Shown here piece by piece: positions 8,048 through 16,703 of a DNA stretch of 64,000 nt; positions within the stretch are counted from its first letter, which is position 1; every line of letters begins with the position of its first letter. Below the pieces are notes generated by a model. The model was not told the origin of the DNA. It made no database searches and saw only the letters and a list, made by a program, of their open reading frames with translations. A program made the position numbers and the translations under genes. The DNA lies in NCBI GenBank assembly GCA_016212925.1, contig JACRDF010000031.1, positions 124,001 to 188,000 of the forward strand. The letters are read 5' to 3'. This DNA comes from Desulfomonile tiedjei. Lineage in GTDB: Bacteria > Desulfobacterota > Desulfomonilia > Desulfomonilales > Desulfomonilaceae.

Positions 8048-11000
8048 TCACGCGGCATCCAAGATCTCTCGCACCTGTCCCAACAAGTGCGGCATAGAAA
8101 ACGGTTTCGTGATGAATCCCCGCGCGCCGGCTTCAATAAGTTCTTCCTTTTTCTGGAGGTCCGTGTACCCGCTGGCAATGAGGACTTTTGCGCGAGAATC
8201 TATTTCCATAATCTCCCGGAGGCACTGCTTGCCTCCTATACCCGGCAGGGAGAGATCAAGAATCACCAGAGAAATCTCGTCCTTGTTAGCGTTGAAAACG
8301 TCCTTCGCGTCTTTCCCGCTGCACGCTGTCAGGACAGTATATCCGGCTCGCGTGAGCATCCTTTTTCCCAGATCCGTTATCAACTCTTCATCATCAACTA
8401 GAAGAAGGGTCTCGGTTCCAGCGCGAATTTGCGCCTCTTCAACCAACTCCTGTTGATCTTCATCTGCCGTCAAGACCGGCAGGTATATGGTGAAGGTAGT
8501 TCCCTCGCCCGGTTTGCTTTCGCAGTCAATGTGGCCGCCGTGTTTTTCCACGATTCCGTGTACCACGGCCAGTCCCAGACCCGATCTCTCGGCAAGTCCT
8601 CTGGTTGTAAAGAAAGGCTCAAAAATTCGTTTTCGGGTAGCTTCGTCCATGCCGTGGCCGCTGTCCGCCACTTTCAGCATCACATAGTCGCCTGGTTTTG
8701 CCCCCACATGTGAACTGCAATACTCCTTCCCAAGGGTCACATTTCCGGTTTCAACAACCAGTTTGCCTCCTTCGGGCATGGCGTCTCGACTGTTCAAAAC
8801 GAGATTAATGAACATCTGTTCCATCTGGGCCGAATCCGCATTAATGGCGGTGAGGTCCGCAGCCAAATTGCATTGGATCTCTATTGTTCTTGAGATCGTT
8901 TTGGACAGAAATTTTACGACTTCCTTCACCTCATTGTTCAAGTTCATCGGGCGGAATTGGTACTCGGCCTTTCGGCCGAATGTGCGGAGCTTATGCACCA
9001 ATTCCGCGCCGCTGATTGCAGCAGAGGCTATTTTCTGAAGATCCGCACGAGCCGGGTCGCGGGCGTCTCTCTCTTGCAGAAGCAGTTCGGTATAGCCTGA
9101 GACCACGGTGAGAAGATTGTTGAACTCGTGGGCGATCCCACCTGCCAGGGTTCCGATTGCTTCCATCTTTTGCGCCTGAAGTAATTGCTCTCTCAAACTT
9201 TCCCGTTCTTGTTCGGATCTTTTGCGATCCGTTATGTCAACGACAACCGCAAGCGTGGCCGCGTATTCTCCTTTGGCATCGCGAATTGCCGACACGTAAA
9301 TATCCGCCCAGATCACTATGCCGTCCTTTCGGACATAACGTTTTTCCAATCCGTAGAAATCCTTTTTCCCGTGCACCAATTCCAGCAGATGCTTTCTCGA
9401 AACATCCGCATCTTCGGGATGAGTTATGTCAAAGAAGGACATCCGCAGCAGTTCCTCTCGCGTGTAACCGAACATGCTTGCCGACTTGGAATTTACCTGT
9501 AGGAACCTCCCTTCACGGTCTGACAGGTTGATCCCCGCGGCCGCATTGTTGAAGACGGCGCGGTACCGCTCCTCACTTTCCCGCAGGGCCTCCTCGGCAA
9601 TCTTTCGGTCCGTGACGTCCCGGCAAATGGCCTGAAAGCCTACGACCGCTTCACCTTCAAACACCAATTGGACGCTTTGCCCTATCCATGCCGTTTCTCC
9701 CTGTTTGGTAATAATCGGCACCTCGTAGTAAGTGTCGGGAATTCCTTTGACAAATTGAACCCCGTAGAATTTTTCAACTTGCTGCTTGTATTCCGCTGGG
9801 ATCAAATCGAGATAATGCTTGCTGGTAATTTCGTTCAACGAGTAGCCTGTGGTTCTGAGTCCGACCGGATTCATCAGAACAAAGTATCCATCTGCGTCTG
9901 TCACGTAGATTATGTCATTGGCATTTTCGACTAAGTCCCTGTACAGTTTTTGGCTTTCCCTCAGCGCCTCCTCCGCGAGCTTTCTATCGGTTATGTCCGT
10001 GGTGAAGCACAAACCCGCGGGCTTGCCTTCCCAGGTTATCAGCACCGATTCCATTTCGATCCACTTGACCTTCCCTGTGCCGGTAATAACTCGAAAGGAT
10101 CGGCGCCAGGGAACTTCGTCTCCTGACATTCTCCTGAGGTGGTAATGAACCACCTCCTCGCGGTCGTCCGGATAAACTACCTCGACAAAGGGTTTCTGCA
10201 GTAATTCCTCTTCGGAATACTCCATGCCCTCAACCACTCTGGGGTTGACAAAGCGGAGCATTCCGTCTTGAGTCACAAAAATTCCCTCGTGAGCGTTGTC
10301 CACCAGTAGTCTGTATTTTCTCTCCGATTCTCTTAGGGCCCTTTCAGCGCGTCGCCGTTCGGTCACGTCCCGTACCACCGACAGAGCAGCCGGTTCCCCT
10401 TCAAACGTGGTGGGAACCGCAATAGCTTCTCCGTACCCCGAGGTCCCGTCTGATCTGACAAAAGTCATATCGAGGAGAGGTGCAGCGGAAGACTGAGCCT
10501 CAACCAGGTCGAACCTCTGCCGGGCCATTTGATGATGATGGGAGGGAATGAAGTCAAATACGGATTTGCCCGCCATTTCTTGGGGACTTTTCATTCTAAG
10601 AGACCGGGACGCGGCCTCATTCGCCAACAGAATCTTCCCCTGTCTGTGGACAATCATAGTGTCAGGAGAAACATCGAAGAGCTGCCGGTAACGGTGTTCG
10701 CTTTCCACGAGCGCCCGCTTGGCCCTGTTGCGCTCGGTCACGTCGTACCCTACGGTGAGAACCGCAGGCTCGTTGTGATACGTAGTGACAACGGAAGCGG
10801 TTTCCACCTCGGCAGTGGTTCCGTCGAACCTCAAGACCCGGATCTCCTGGGTAGCGAGTGAGTCCTGCTCTCGGTCCAGTCGCTTCAGCCTTTTCAAGAC
10901 CGTTTCGCGATAGTCAGGGTGGACTAAATCGAGGATGGGCTGTCCGAGCAATTCATCGGCTTCGGCCGCAAGGTGGAATCTTACGCCGGCCGGATTTGTC

Positions 11001-11335
11001 TGTATAATTCTCCCATCCTTATGGAGGAACATAGGATGCGGCGACACCTCGAACAAGCTGCGATAACGCGTCTCGCTCTCCTGCAGGATCTGCATTGCTT
11101 CGGACCTCTTCGCGATGATCCAAAGAAGATACAATCCGACTCCGGCAAGCACGGCCATTTCAACACCGATCTCGACGTAGTCGCCCATATCGGTGAAAAA
11201 ACCCTTGCCGCTGAAGTACCTGTTGACACCCGTAAATACTAGCGTAGCCGCTACCAAGACGGTGAATAGGATCCCTTTTCGAGGTGTGACCAATAGGGCA
11301 AGTTTTTCGACGTAATAATCGCTAGTTGGTTTCAT
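8048..11335 (-). CDS. membrane hybrid histidine kinase, five PAS domains plus receiver
   Basis: A 1095-residue sensor kinase starting at ATG 11335 after GGGAGG. Two hydrophobic helices (~19-41 and ~52-75) enclose only about ten residues, so there is no real periplasmic sensor and sensing is likely cytoplasmic or membrane-linked. Five PAS modules follow (~86-710), then the phosphoacceptor H-box GGIAHEFNNLLTVVSGYTEL, an HATPase domain (NSRDAMPEGG, DSGHGMDE, RSGLGLAVVHG), and a receiver (~975-1095) with Asp in LVILDLSLPGIGG and Lys in FITKPFSM. Architecture and residues closely parallel the kinase at 3722-6877, suggesting duplication with sensor shuffling. No DNA-binding output is adjacent on this strand. 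Confidence 0.92.
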   Translation of the reverse strand: MKPTSDYYVEKLALLVTPRKGILFTVLVAATLVFTGVNRYFSGKGFFTDMGDYVEIGVEMAVLAGVGLYLLWIIAKRSEAMQILQESETRYRSLFEVSPHPMFLHKDGRIIQTNPAGVRFHLAAEADELLGQPILDLVHPDYRETVLKRLKRLDREQDSLATQEIRVLRFDGTTAEVETASVVTTYHNEPAVLTVGYDVTERNRAKRALVESEHRYRQLFDVSPDTMIVHRQGKILLANEAASRSLRMKSPQEMAGKSVFDFIPSHHHQMARQRFDLVEAQSSAAPLLDMTFVRSDGTSGYGEAIAVPTTFEGEPAALSVVRDVTERRRAERALRESERKYRLLVDNAHEGIFVTQDGMLRFVNPRVVEGMEYSEEELLQKPFVEVVYPDDREEVVHYHLRRMSGDEVPWRRSFRVITGTGKVKWIEMESVLITWEGKPAGLCFTTDITDRKLAEEALRESQKLYRDLVENANDIIYVTDADGYFVLMNPVGLRTTGYSLNEITSKHYLDLIPAEYKQQVEKFYGVQFVKGIPDTYYEVPIITKQGETAWIGQSVQLVFEGEAVVGFQAICRDVTDRKIAEEALRESEERYRAVFNNAAAGINLSDREGRFLQVNSKSASMFGYTREELLRMSFFDITHPEDADVSRKHLLELVHGKKDFYGLEKRYVRKDGIVIWADIYVSAIRDAKGEYAATLAVVVDITDRKRSEQERESLREQLLQAQKMEAIGTLAGGIAHEFNNLLTVVSGYTELLLQERDARDPARADLQKIASAAISGAELVHKLRTFGRKAEYQFRPMNLNNEVKEVVKFLSKTISRTIEIQCNLAADLTAINADSAQMEQMFINLVLNSRDAMPEGGKLVVETGNVTLGKEYCSSHVGAKPGDYVMLKVADSGHGMDEATRKRIFEPFFTTRGLAERSGLGLAVVHGIVEKHGGHIDCESKPGEGTTFTIYLPVLTADEDQQELVEEAQIRAGTETLLLVDDEELITDLGKRMLTRAGYTVLTACSGKDAKDVFNANKDEISLVILDLSLPGIGGKQCLREIMEIDSRAKVLIASGYTDLQKKEELIEAGARGFITKPFSMPHLLGQVREILDAA

Positions 11336-11551
11336 GCCTCGCCTCCCTGTCGGGATTCGTGGCTAGCCCATCCGACTCCCTCCCCCCAATATCATACATG
11401 CAAAAGCCACGGCTTTCCAAGCCATCTTTTATAAATTCACTTTCCGCCGGAAAACCGTTCGGAGTCCCTTCCATGTCTCAATTTGGCCACGGTTCGCTTG
11501 GTAGGATCTGCCATGCCGATTCGCCACAAAAAATACAACATCGCCAACAGT

Positions 11552-11629
11552 TGTCATTGCGAGGGCGTCTAGCCCGAAGCAATCTCAGCGACGAGAGATT
11601 GCTTCGTCGCTTCGCTTCTCGCAATGACA
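11552..11629. repeat. CATTGCGAGGG dispersed inverted repeat
   Basis: Outer arms TGTCATTGC and GCAATGACA enclose inner arms GAAGCAATCTC and GAGATTGCTTC. The same plan recurs at 55945-56017, so this is a dispersed intergenic palindromic family. Confidence 0.75.
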
Positions 11630-11686
11630 GCTGATACGAATTTGCGTTCAAGTTGCTGCTCTCAGATTGTTTCAGCAGGGACCGAC

Positions 11687-11739
11687 TGTAGGGGCGACAC
11701 ATGTGTCGCCCTGGTGGGCGAGGCATGCCTCGGCCCTAC
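11687..11739. repeat. GTAGGG double-palindrome element
   Basis: Two consecutive palindromes lie inside a GTAGGG...CCCTAC frame: GGGCGACACATGTGTCGCCC at 11692-11711 (perfect) and GGGCGAGGCATGCCTCGGCC at 11716-11735 (one extra G). The element at 25621-25675 has the same architecture with different cores. Confidence 0.7.
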
Positions 11740-11949
11740 CATGGCCAAGGCTTTGTCAGCAGTTTGATTGCAAATCTGTGTGATATCTTGTGTGTTACGA
11801 CAATAATAGCGAACTGGTATCAAAAGGGGCACGAGGACATGTGGAAGCAAATCCGTAAGACAGCCGCTGGTGCAACGAGGTCGTTTACAGATAACGCGAC
11901 AAAGGGGCAGCGGCTTCCTTGGGCTGGCGTCACTGGTGACCTAGGGTGG

Positions 11950-12900
11950 TTACTTCCTTAGCCGGCTTTCGTTCTCTACGTACCAGCGGTATGTGGATTC
12001 CAGGCCTTCTCTTAACGGTATGGAAGGTCGCCATCCCAGCGACTTAATTCTGCTGACGTCAAGGAGTTTGCGAGGAGTTCCGTCAGGTTTGTCCGGATTG
12101 AAATGGATCTCTCCGTCGTACCCGACAACATCCTTGATTAGAAGAGCCAGCTCCCGTATAGAAAGATCGGTTCCCGCTCCTATGTTCACGGGTTCACTTG
12201 AACTGTAATTCTCCATTAGAAACACGCAAGCGTCCGCCAGGTCCTCCACATGCAGGAATTCCCTCAAAGGGGCGCCGGTGCCCCAAATTTCTATGGAATC
12301 GGCGCGCGCCACTTTGGCCTCGTGGGTCTTGCGCAACAGCGCGGGAATCACATGAGAATGCTCAAGGTCAAAGTTGTCATTCGGCCCGTAAAGGTTGCTA
12401 GGCATGACCGAAACATAATTAGTCCCGTACTGCCTGTTATAAGACTTAGCCATAATGATACCCGCTATCTTGGCAATGGCGTACGGCTCATTCGTGGGTT
12501 CCAGATATCCGCTTAGAAGCTCTTCTTCCTTCATTGGTTGCGGCGCAAACTTTGGATAGATGCAGGAGCTGCCGAGGAACAGGAGCTTCTTCACGCCGGC
12601 CAGGTGCGCAGCATGAAGAACATTCGTTTGAATCATCAGATTGTTATAGATGAAATCCGCAGGGTAAGTGGCATTCGCATGAATCCCGCCCACTTTTGCC
12701 GCGGCAAGGAAAAGCCAATCCGGCTTGAGTTCTTTGAGCAGATCAAGGGTGGCCTGCTGATTTGTCAGGTCCACCCGGGGGGTCGGGCCTTTTAGCAGGG
12801 CATAACCCTTTCGGCCAAGGTGGCGAGCCAAAGCAGAGCCGACCATTCCCGTCGCGCCTGCCACAAAGACCGTGGTTTCTTTCCTCGGGACATCGCTCAT
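11950..12900 (-). CDS. fcl: GDP-L-fucose synthase
   Basis: A 316-residue short-chain dehydrogenase of the GDP-fucose synthase family, which epimerises and reduces GDP-4-keto-6-deoxymannose to GDP-L-fucose with NADPH in the cytoplasm. Seen: nucleotide-binding [10 protein letters not shown] near residue 15, catalytic Ser in LGSSCIYP, the Tyr-x3-Lys pair in YAIAKIAG, and the substrate segment [20 protein letters not shown]. Length is typical. Its ATG overlaps the stop of the gmd gene by four bases (ATGA), so the two genes are translationally coupled. The pair supplies activated fucose for surface polysaccharide; no glycosyltransferase is adjacent. Confidence 0.96.
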   Translation of the reverse strand: MSDVPRKETTVFVAGATGMVGSALARHLGRKGYALLKGPTPRVDLTNQQATLDLLKELKPDWLFLAAAKVGGIHANATYPADFIYNNLMIQTNVLHAAHLAGVKKLLFLGSSCIYPKFAPQPMKEEELLSGYLEPTNEPYAIAKIAGIIMAKSYNRQYGTNYVSVMPSNLYGPNDNFDLEHSHVIPALLRKTHEAKVARADSIEIWGTGAPLREFLHVEDLADACVFLMENYSSSEPVNIGAGTDLSIRELALLIKDVVGYDGEIHFNPDKPDGTPRKLLDVSRIKSLGWRPSIPLREGLESTYRWYVENESRLRK

Positions 12901-13979
12901 CGGAACCCCGCATTTTTACACAGCAATTCCTTTTCAGCTTCTCGGAGATCCGCCACGACCATTCGTCTTACGAGTTCGGCAAAGGGGACTCTCGGTTTCC
13001 AGCCAAGGACTTCCCGGGCTTTAGTGGCGTCACCCAGTAATTCATCTACCTCCGTCGGACGGAAATACTTTGGGTCCACTAGGACCAACGTCCGGCCGGT
13101 TTCGGCATCAACTCCCCGTTCGTCAATACCTTCGCCGTGCCAGACCACAGTGATTCCCACTTCTTTAAACGCTCGCTCGATGAACTCCCGCACGGAATGA
13201 TTTTCTCCTGTTGCGATCACGAAATCATCCGGTTCGCTGTGCTGGAGAATCAGCCACATGGCCTCCACGAAATCCCCTGCGTAACCCCAGTCTCTCTTGG
13301 CATTGAGGTTGCCGAGATAGAGCACGTCCTGCAATTCGAGCTTGATGCGGGCGACAGCGCGAGTGACCTTTCTCGTCACGAATGTCTCCCCGCGAAGGGG
13401 AGACTCGTGGTTGAAGAGTATGCCGTTCGAGGAGAAAAAGCCGTAAGCCTCGCGGTAGTTACGCGTAATCCAATAGCCATACAGCTTTGCAACAGCGTAA
13501 GGACTTCTCGGATAGAAAGGAGTGGTTTCCTTCTGAGGCGACTCCTGGACCATGCCGTACAGTTCGCTGGTAGAGGCCTGATAGAAACGCACCTTGTCCG
13601 TCATGCCCAATATGCGAATGGCTTCCAGCAGTCGCAGGGTACCGAGTGCGTCCGCATTGGCGGTGTACTCGGGAGTCTCGAAAGAGACCTTCACATGGCT
13701 CTGTGCGGCAAGATTGTATATCTCGGTGGGCTGAAATTGCTGGATGATACGGATAAGATTGGTGGAATCCGTGGTATCCCCGTATTCAAGCTCCAGCCTG
13801 CGGTTAGGCGCATGGGGATCTTCGTACAGGTGGTCGATTCGTTGAGTGTTCAGCAGGGAGCTGCGTCTCTTGACACCGCAAACGTCATATCCTTTATCAA
13901 TTAAGAAGTCCGCGAGATAGGCTCCGTCCTGACCGGTAATACCTGTTACCAGCGCTCTCTTGTCCGAGGATGGGTTCAT
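12897..13979 (-). CDS. gmd: GDP-mannose 4,6-dehydratase
   Basis: A 360-residue enzyme that dehydrates GDP-D-mannose to GDP-4-keto-6-deoxy-D-mannose, the first step to GDP-L-fucose or GDP-rhamnose. Seen: [19 protein letters not shown] at the N-terminus (NADP site), [16 protein letters not shown], the catalytic STSELYG segment, YxxxK in YAVAKLYG, and [17 protein letters not shown]. Start ATG 13979 has GGAAGG six bases upstream. It is first in a two-gene operon with fcl. Its closest alternatives (dTDP-glucose dehydratases) lack the [14 protein letters not shown] motif, so the assignment is firm. Confidence 0.97.
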   Translation of the reverse strand: MNPSSDKRALVTGITGQDGAYLADFLIDKGYDVCGVKRRSSLLNTQRIDHLYEDPHAPNRRLELEYGDTTDSTNLIRIIQQFQPTEIYNLAAQSHVKVSFETPEYTANADALGTLRLLEAIRILGMTDKVRFYQASTSELYGMVQESPQKETTPFYPRSPYAVAKLYGYWITRNYREAYGFFSSNGILFNHESPLRGETFVTRKVTRAVARIKLELQDVLYLGNLNAKRDWGYAGDFVEAMWLILQHSEPDDFVIATGENHSVREFIERAFKEVGITVVWHGEGIDERGVDAETGRTLVLVDPKYFRPTEVDELLGDATKAREVLGWKPRVPFAELVRRMVVADLREAEKELLCKNAGFR

Positions 13980-14154
13980 GGAAGGCCTTCCAATAGCAAT
14001 AGAATCGGAGTTGCTAAACGATGGAAATTAGCACGGCATGGAGGCCGGCGTCAAGGCTCACGACTTGCCTGGGCAACGCTTCGCGTGGGCCTGGAAAGCA
14101 GGAACCAGTGGCCTCGGCGCATTCCGGGTCTCGCTGTTCCTCGGTTCATTACGG

Positions 14155-15006
14155 CTAGCCGCCGGAGCCGGAAGCTCCCCTCTGGTTTATGGGGTAGTTG
14201 CCCATAGCTCCTACAAAAGGCAGGGCCAGCATCCAAGGCAAAGTGAGACGAGCCGGATCACGGAACTGGTTCAGCCCTATGCTCATGCCTTCGTGTCCAA
14301 GCCTGGGCTGAGCCCGGTACGTTCCCAGCAGACGGTCCCACCAAGGAAGATTGAACCCGAAGTTGCTATTGGTCTCAGTGGGAAACACCGAATGGTGAAC
14401 CCGGTGCATATCCGGAGTGACGACGAACAGCCGCAGGACTTTGTCGATGGCGATGGGCACGGACAGGTTACCGTGGTTGAACATTGCTGCGCCGTTTAGA
14501 ATAATCTCGAAGATAATCACAGCCAATGCCGGAGTACCTGCAACCAACACCGCGGCCATCTTGATCAGCATGGAAAGGCCGATCTCAATCGGATGAAAAC
14601 GTGACCCGGTCGTCAAATCAAAATCGAGGTCCGCGTGGTGCATCATGTGTAGCCGCCAAAGAACAGGCACAGCGTGAAACATCACATGCTGCAAGTAGAT
14701 CACGAAATCGAGAAAGATCACCGAAACCACCACGGCAAGCCAATAAGGTATTTCGACATTGTTCAGCACGCCCCATCCTTTTTGAGAGGCCAAAGCGGCC
14801 ACTCCCACCGCGGCGATCGGAAACAGAATCCGTAACAGGATCGAGTTTATGACGACTATCCCGATATTGGAGAGCCACCGGACGGTCTTGGACGTGGTCA
14901 GCCGACGCCTCGGGGATGCCCATTCGGCAAACGCCACTGCTGTGAAAATCCCAATAAAGAAGCCGAGACGCACGATCAATTCATGGTGAAACACAAATCC
15001 ATTCAT
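14155..15006 (-). CDS. sterol desaturase / fatty acid hydroxylase family membrane protein
   Basis: A 283-residue integral membrane protein of the di-iron sterol desaturase/hydroxylase superfamily. Several hydrophobic helices (starting ~10-30, 45-70, 85-105, 150-175) surround histidine clusters in the family order: HVMFH, HMMHH, a following HPIE, and HRVHHS, which would bind two irons. Such enzymes use O2 to hydroxylate or desaturate lipids, which is notable in a probable anaerobe; the substrate cannot be told. The C-terminus is a short Gly/Ser tail. The next gene upstream, the TVP38-like protein, ends only six bases before this start, so they are probably co-transcribed. Confidence 0.88.
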   Translation of the reverse strand: MNGFVFHHELIVRLGFFIGIFTAVAFAEWASPRRRLTTSKTVRWLSNIGIVVINSILLRILFPIAAVGVAALASQKGWGVLNNVEIPYWLAVVVSVIFLDFVIYLQHVMFHAVPVLWRLHMMHHADLDFDLTTGSRFHPIEIGLSMLIKMAAVLVAGTPALAVIIFEIILNGAAMFNHGNLSVPIAIDKVLRLFVVTPDMHRVHHSVFPTETNSNFGFNLPWWDRLLGTYRAQPRLGHEGMSIGLNQFRDPARLTLPWMLALPFVGAMGNYPINQRGASGSGG

Positions 15007-15012
15007 ATGTAA

Positions 15013-15810
15013 CTACACGTCCCCTTTCCTTTGGGCCGGAGCCTGTTGGCCATCGTTCATTCCGCCGGCTACAGTTGCAGGTTGTTCAGTGGCCTTGAGG
15101 CTCCTGCGAGCCAGCCGCGTCACAAACCCCGCGACCAGTACTGTGGCGGCAAGACCGACCCAGAAAAAGATTTGGCCGGCCAAACCCTTCTCAACGTTGC
15201 CCGCGGCCACATCCGCGAGAGATCTTGCAGCCGACCCGAAGTAGACATACATCAACCCGCCCGGAACCATGCCAATCACGGAAGCGATTGCGTAATTCCT
15301 AAACGAGACCTTGGTCAAACCCAAGGAGTAGTTGAGAAGGTTAAACGGGAATACCGGGCTTAGCCTCAACAAGAAAACGATCTTGAACCCTTCCCTGCCA
15401 ACTGCCTCATCGATTGCCGCAAACTTAGGGTTTCCTTCAACTTTTCGTGCAACCCAATCACGAGCAAGATTGCGTCCGACCAAGAACGCTGCACAAGCTC
15501 CCAGAGTAGCACCGGTCCATGCGCACAGGAATCCGACCGGCAGACCGAACAGAAATCCGGCCCCAAGAGTGAGTACCGACCCGGGGAGAAAGAAGACGGT
15601 GGCGATTACATAGAAAGCCGCCACGACAACGGGACCCCAGACCCCGAGCCCCTGCGTCCACTCCAGAATGCTTACAACGTGCTGTTTCACCGGAAAGAGC
15701 CACAACGCGGCGGCCGCACTCGCTACGATCACCACCAGCAAAACGATTTTCAAGGATAATGATTTTCCCGACAGCCGCACGTCCCGGCGTGCCGCATCGT
15801 GGTCTTTCAT
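15013..15810 (-). CDS. TVP38/TMEM64 (VTT/SNARE-associated) family membrane protein
   Basis: A 265-residue multi-pass membrane protein of the TVP38/TMEM64 branch of the DedA superfamily. N-terminal helix ~20-40, then the VTT core with FFLPGSVLTLGAGFLFG and the re-entrant-loop signature FLLRLSPVFPFNLLNYSLGL, and a last helix ~215-235. Family members are linked to lipid scrambling or envelope homeostasis; no substrate is established here. It precedes the sterol-desaturase-family gene by six bases on the same strand, and the pairing suggests a shared role in membrane lipid modification (inference). Confidence 0.9.
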   Translation of the reverse strand: MKDHDAARRDVRLSGKSLSLKIVLLVVIVASAAAALWLFPVKQHVVSILEWTQGLGVWGPVVVAAFYVIATVFFLPGSVLTLGAGFLFGLPVGFLCAWTGATLGACAAFLVGRNLARDWVARKVEGNPKFAAIDEAVGREGFKIVFLLRLSPVFPFNLLNYSLGLTKVSFRNYAIASVIGMVPGGLMYVYFGSAARSLADVAAGNVEKGLAGQIFFWVGLAATVLVAGFVTRLARRSLKATEQPATVAGGMNDGQQAPAQRKGDV

Positions 15811-15845
15811 GTTGCTGCTCCGGTTTTTCCTGCGGTACCCGGCTC

Positions 15846-16289
15846 CTACGGCAAAATTTCGCGGGGCCGCTCAAAGCCGGGTTTACAGTATTCTGCGCTC
15901 ACGTCTATGGATATTCCCCCGCGGGGATTCATCAATCCTCGCACTCTGGCCCATTTGGGCTCACACGCTGCAACAAGGTCGTCCAATATCTTGTTTGTAA
16001 TCTCTTCGTGAAACATGCCTGCGTTCCTGAAGGAGAATAGATATATTTTTAGAGACTTAGACTCCAGGCATTTCAGATCGGGAACGTAGGTTATAACGAT
16101 CCGAGCGAAGTCAGGCTGCCCGGTTACGGGACAAAGGCTGGTAAACTCCGGGCAGTTAAATTCCACCACATAATTCCGATTGGCGTATTTATTGGCAAAG
16201 CTCTCCAATCGGGCCTTTTCAGGGCTTTCAGGATAGACCGTGCCGGCCTTGGAAAGAACGGTCAGATCATCGAACTCGCGTTTATGCAT
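15846..16289 (-). CDS. queF: NADPH-dependent preQ0 reductase
   Basis: A 147-residue unimodular (YkvM-type) QueF that reduces 7-cyano-7-deazaguanine to 7-aminomethyl-7-deazaguanine in queuosine biosynthesis. Seen: the active-site segment EFTSLCPVTGQPDFA with the thioimide-forming Cys, and the NADPH-motif region ESKSLKIYLFSFRNAGMFHE. The frame is open to a TTG at 16313, but ATG 16289 (MHKREFDDLTVLSK) matches usual QueF starts and has GGTG five bases upstream. No other queuosine genes are nearby and I see no preQ1 riboswitch upstream. Confidence 0.95.
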   Translation of the reverse strand: MHKREFDDLTVLSKAGTVYPESPEKARLESFANKYANRNYVVEFNCPEFTSLCPVTGQPDFARIVITYVPDLKCLESKSLKIYLFSFRNAGMFHEEITNKILDDLVAACEPKWARVRGLMNPRGGISIDVSAEYCKPGFERPREILP

Positions 16290-16703
16290 GTTTTCACCAT
16301 CGAATTTACCCAAAACCGTCCGTCAACGGTAGTGGGATCGGGGTGAGCCGCAGATACGCCACCGTGCTCCGTGCCGACCATGGCCAAGAGGCTACAGAGA
16401 GCCAAAACTGAATGCGGCTTCCCCGATTCCTATACAGATAGTATTAAGCACAAACGGTGTGAGGTTCAAGCTCATACCTTACGGCTATGCCAAGAATATT
16501 CAATTATCGAAACTGCACCTGTTCTTGTGCATCGGGAGGGTAACTGTCTACCCCGCGGCAAGGTCTGAAGAAATTCTACAGCCGACTCGGTGCCTCAAAG
16601 AAAAATTCTCTCTCTCTTATCGTCCAGCCGATAGAACCTTTCACGATTCATCAGTATCCTTCGACCATGGACAGCAAGCCATACACAGGGAGGGCAAAGC
16701 ATC
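16290..16703. other. intergenic region between divergent queF and the SLC13 operon
   Basis: About 410 bases between genes transcribed away from each other, so it should hold promoters for both. I found no convincing coding frame, repeat or riboswitch. AGGGAGGG at about 16687-16694 is the likely ribosome binding site for the permease. Confidence 0.5.

Larger units (their letters stand above)
11336..11949. other. intergenic region with two repeat elements
   Basis: About 610 bases without a supported gene. It holds a TGTCATTGC-bounded repeat (11552-11629) and a double palindrome bounded by GTAGGG and CCCTAC (11687-11739). Short frames crossing it are made of repeat sequence. Confidence 0.6.

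Noticed and set aside
11701-11961. 86-codon plus-strand frame
   Set aside because: Its first part is the GTAGGG palindrome element and the rest has no homology or ribosome binding site.
13137-13904. 255-codon plus-strand frame
   Set aside because: It lies wholly antisense to gmd, whose conserved motifs settle the coding strand.
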